Below are positions 17,936 to 20,770 of a stretch of DNA of 20,770 nt, one piece after another. The position numbers and the translations under genes were made by a program. Location of the stretch: the NCBI GenBank assembly GCA_963575745.1, contig CAUYUJ010007207.1:27501-48270 (forward strand), written 5' to 3'. Source of the DNA: Prorocentrum cordatum. Taxonomy: Eukaryota > Sar > Dinophyceae > Prorocentrales > Prorocentraceae. The first letter of the stretch is position 1. Each line of letters opens with the position of its first letter. The notes under the pieces were generated by a model. That model saw nothing but the letters and a program-made list of their open reading frames with translations, was not told the origin of the DNA and made no database searches.

Positions 17936-18094
17936 TCACTGCCGCGCGCGGGGCTGGAAGTGAGCGGTCGATCGAAATGGTCGAAAACTGAAAAGCACAC
18001 GCCTTGGACCAACCCTTCGGCTGCGGAGAAGCTGAAGCACGCAGGGCGAGGGGTGTCTCGAGCCAAGAGGACGACGGACCCTCACAACATATTT

Positions 18095-18175
18095 CAGCAT
18101 CGTCATCATCTTCAGCATCACCACCACCATCATCATCACCACCATCAACAGCATGTTTAACCATAGTCATCAACA
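18095..18175. repeat. (CAT/CAC)n tract
   Basis: 'catcatcatc', 'caccaccacc' and 'cagcat' units. Interval 17936-18094 shows no gene. Confidence 0.85.
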
Positions 18176-18249
18176 GCATCGTCCGTCCCTCACTCTCTTC
18201 CCCCTTCCGCATCCCTACTCCTCAAGCTGTAAATGTCTCAACCTGCCTC

Positions 18250-18515
18250 CATCAGTCCAGCTTCTTCCCTTCTCCTCGTCCTCCTCCTCCTCCTACACCC
18301 CCTGGCTCCCTCACTTTCGCTCTTCCTCTTCCTCCTATTCACCCTCCTTCTCGCGCTCATCGCTGCTCCTGCTTGCTTGTCATTCCTTATCCTCCTCTTC
18401 CACACAAGCGTGGTCGACATCACCATCAAGCATAGGCATCAGCATCACAAACGTTGTCATCATGACGACAGTCGTCATCATCACCGACGTCCCTGTCATC
18501 ATCGATACCCCCGCC
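18250..18515. repeat. CTC-rich then CAT-rich imperfect repeats
   Basis: CTC/TTC units at 18255-18400, then 'catcaccatcaagcataggcatcagcat' and 'gtcatcatc' units at 18417-18505. Imperfect throughout. Confidence 0.75.
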
Positions 18516-19044
18516 CTTCTTCCAGAGAGATGTGGACACATACCCCTCATCCCTGGGGCGCCGCGGACCTATCCCGAGACTGGGCACGGTGTGCAAACCC
18601 TTCCTTGGCACGTCAACTCCTTGTGCACCACACCTGTCCATGGGAGGCCGTCGACGTACATTGGGGGGCCTTGGAAAACTGAAATCACTTTTCCAAAAGA
18701 TCTCCCTCTCCCGCCTTCCCATTTTCGTGCCCCACCAGGGGCATCTAAACGCGGCATTAAGGTCGGCATGTCGATGTGGCTATGTGGGCGCCAGGAATGT
18801 GTGCACGCCTGCGCGATGGCAGCGTGCCCGCGACCTCGATTGATGCTGGCGCGCCAGAAACGCAGTGCCAGATGCACCTTCGCATCTGCCATCGCCCTTG
18901 CACTTCGTGTGGTCGCAGAGGCTGCTTTCCGAGCAATTATTGCCAGCTGTCTCCCCTCGTCCTGGCAGCCCTGCTCTGTTCGATTGCAATCTCACCCAGG
19001 TTGTTGTCTGAGTCTCTGCTGAACTGGTGGACGCTCTGCTTTAG
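18516..19044. other. unassigned, no gene supported
   Basis: Short frames are open on both strands; none shows a motif. A plus-strand stretch 18765-18930 reads Cys/Arg-rich but has no family pattern. Confidence 0.4.
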
Positions 19045-19047
19045 TAC

Positions 19048-19206
19048 GCACACACACACACATACCGCTGCCCGCGACTCCCTGACCTAGAACACATTAG
19101 GTTGCTGTACAGATGTGCCTATCAGCATACGCACCTCCTGAACATACACGAGCGAGCACACACACGCGAACACACACGCACACCCACAAGCATATACACA
19201 CACTTG
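19048..19206. repeat. (CA)n tracts, interrupted
   Basis: Pure CA at 19048-19064, then 19148-19206 with 'cacacacgcgaacacacacgcacaccc' type interruptions, separated by about 80 bp of unique sequence. Confidence 0.85.
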
Positions 19207-19670
19207 TGGCATCGCGGCAGTGCGCGCAGCGACAGTCCAGAAAGTCGTAAAACAGCAGCCGCGCGCGCGTCTAGATGCGCCCGAGCCCTCAGAAACCACT
19301 TGGGATCCCGCCGTGGCCGCCCGCCACAATCCATCCGGGCGTGGATGACGAGGGTGGCGCTGGAACACCAAGCCTACGGTGCAGTGGAGGTGCCATAGGC
19401 CATCCGGAACGGGTTGGCGGGGGGACCGAGTAAGGAGTGTGGAACGACAAGGAGAGCAGGCCAGATCTAAAGCCCCTACGGGCAGGGGGCTTACACGCCT
19501 ACGGCGAGCAGGTGCCAGGGCCGACAAGGGCCGGCAGAAGGGCACCGGGGGAGGAGCAGGGAGGCCAGGGGCCTATCAGCGGCGTAGAGGTCGCAGGCGG
19601 CGGGGCCGCGACGGCCGGCAAGAGATCTTCGCGCCGGGAACGGCGGCGGCCGAGAAGGCAAGCCAGAGAG
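19207..19670. other. unassigned GC-rich sequence
   Basis: No domain. The minus-strand frame contains 'PDGLW' twice (near 19395 and 19335), hinting at a small internal duplication of about 60 bp. This is too weak to call a gene. Confidence 0.35.
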
Positions 19671-19671
19671 G

Positions 19672-19815
19672 ACACACAAACACACATACACACGTACACA
19701 CGCACACAAACACACACACACACACACGCCCACAACCACACATCCACACATCCACACACACACACGCAAACACACACACACACATCCACACATACGCACA
19801 CACACACACACGTTG
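19672..19815. repeat. (CA)n dinucleotide tract
   Basis: CA runs with 'cgcaca', 'tccaca' and 'aacaca' interruptions over about 140 bp. Thr/His and Cys/Val frames are artefacts. Confidence 0.92.
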
Positions 19816-20144
19816 TCCTCCAGACTGCAAGGCTTGATGACAAAACGAAAACGCCAGGCCCGGGAGGGAGATGGATAGGGACGGAGGAAAGCGAGCGACC
19901 AGCTGGCAGCCGATCAGGCACTGCAGTGAAAGAGCTTCGTGCAACTTCCAAAGGCCCCGAGCAGGAGAAGCCAGGCGTCTGCGGCCTCGTGCGAGGCGCC
20001 AAAGGATCAGGGAACTCTACCCCCCGACCCCTCCCAAGGTTCGTTCTGGCCATGATCTCGAGGTAGATCCAGCCATGGCCACGAGGGCGCCCAGTAAAAC
20101 AAGTATCGGACAACATCGATCCTCGATCTCTGGTCGAGGACCTC
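19816..20144. other. unassigned, no gene seen
   Basis: Unique sequence with short open frames only. Confidence 0.4.
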
Positions 20145-20195
20145 TCTCTCACACACACTGTCCTTCTCTCTCTCTCTCTCTTTCTCCCTCTATCT
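20145..20195. repeat. (TC)n / (CA)n short tract
   Basis: 'ctctctctcacacacac' followed by a (CT)n run of about 20 bases at 20163-20182. Confidence 0.85.
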
Positions 20196-20444
20196 GCATG
20201 GCCCATCTTGCCAGCATCTTCCCCCAGCACGTTCGCCGCCACGAGCGCCGTTGCGAAGCCTCAAAAACGCGGTGCAGTTGGAGTCTTGTCCCAAGGAGCA
20301 ATGCTGTTGCCGATCCTTCTGGACTGCTGAGCGCATCGGTATCGCCATCAAAGAAGGAATGAAGCCCCCCTCTTGGTTCTGATGGCGCCGATCTCGCCGA
20401 GAAACCTCGGACGCCCTTATTCCAACGTGTCTGCTGTAGCGCAC
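20196..20444. other. unassigned, no gene seen
   Basis: Unique sequence between the TC and GAG tracts, without a supported frame. Confidence 0.4.
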
Positions 20445-20445
20445 C

Positions 20446-20640
20446 CGCGGAGGAGGAGGAGGAGGAGGAGGAGGAGGAGGAGAAGGAGGAGGAGAAGGAG
20501 GAGGAGGAAGAGGAAGAGGGAAGAGCGGGAGAAGAGATCAGAGGGAAGGGCAGTTGAGGGCGAGGAGAGGAGGATAGGGGGGAGGGAATGCAGCTGTGGG
20601 GAAGGAGGAAGGCAAGGAAAGTGAGGGAGGCTACCACTTC
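20446..20640. repeat. (GAG)n purine tract
   Basis: Pure GAG at 20446-20482, then degenerating GAG/AAGG/GGGA units to about 20600. Confidence 0.9.
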
Positions 20641-20689
20641 CACCTCCAGAGGTGGCTCAAAAAAAGAACAACGCACGTCCTGAATCCTC

Positions 20690-20770
20690 GATCCTCCTCC
20701 CTCCCCTTCGTCCCTTCTCTGCCCCTACTCCGCCTCCTCCTCCACCTCCTCCTCCTCCTCCTCCTCCTCC
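20690..20770. repeat. (CTC)n tract, running off the window
   Basis: CTCCTCC units, pure from 20738 to the window end, in inverse orientation to the GAG tract about 100 bp before it. Confidence 0.9.

Noticed and set aside
19490-19811. Cys/Val-rich minus-strand peptide
   Set aside because: Translation of the CA dinucleotide tract.

Overview
This window is nuclear DNA from a dinoflagellate. The deciding evidence is an almost perfect copy of the 22-nt dinoflagellate spliced leader (DinoSL) at 5064-5085 (+). The rest fits: high GC, no operons or compact genes, decayed retroelements, and a very heavy load of simple repeats. The genus cannot be fixed from sequence alone; a GC-rich lineage such as Prorocentrum or Polarella is only a guess. 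Most of the long open frames are translations of CTC/GAG/GAC triplet repeats and are not genes.

Layout. 1-370: unassigned, with a degenerate 21-bp periodicity. About 372-1453 (+): decayed 3' end of a non-LTR retrotransposon, running from the post-RT linker through a zinc-knuckle and restriction-like endonuclease domain, broken by one stop and two frameshifts. 1454-3715: no recognisable gene, but three unrelated minisatellites (about 15-bp, 8-bp and 10-bp units). 3716-5063: CTC, then GAC (with a higher-order repeat of about 170-180 bp), then GAG tracts. 5064-6420: DinoSL relict followed by single-copy sequence with a 231-aa open frame, read here as a retroposed, probably decayed, cDNA copy. 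6525-8605: alternating GAG, CCG, CGTC, GAG, GTC and CTC blocks. 8606-9276: mostly unassigned.

9277-9489: a MITE with about 58-bp terminal inverted repeats and a 9-bp target-site duplication. It is followed at 9487-9616 by a second palindromic sequence. 10050-10546: a GAG/GGAGTA microsatellite split by a second MITE-like element (10321-10526) with 48-bp inverted repeats. 10718-12660: CTC and CAT tracts around a diverged CCCCAAGA-type repeat field (11060-11580).

12811-14500: weak open frames, then on the minus strand a decayed retroelement with a truncated RNase H domain. 14500-17117: GC-rich, frames open on both strands, unassigned. 17118-17935 (-): the best ordinary protein-coding candidate, of unknown function and split over two frames. 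18095-20770: CAT, CTC, CA, TC, GAG and CTC repeats separated by unassigned sequence.

The genes do not form a pathway. The window is best described as dinoflagellate intergenic or intronic DNA built from decayed retroelements, small DNA-transposon derivatives, a retroposed transcript and expanding simple repeats. I see no defence system, CRISPR array, tRNA or rRNA.
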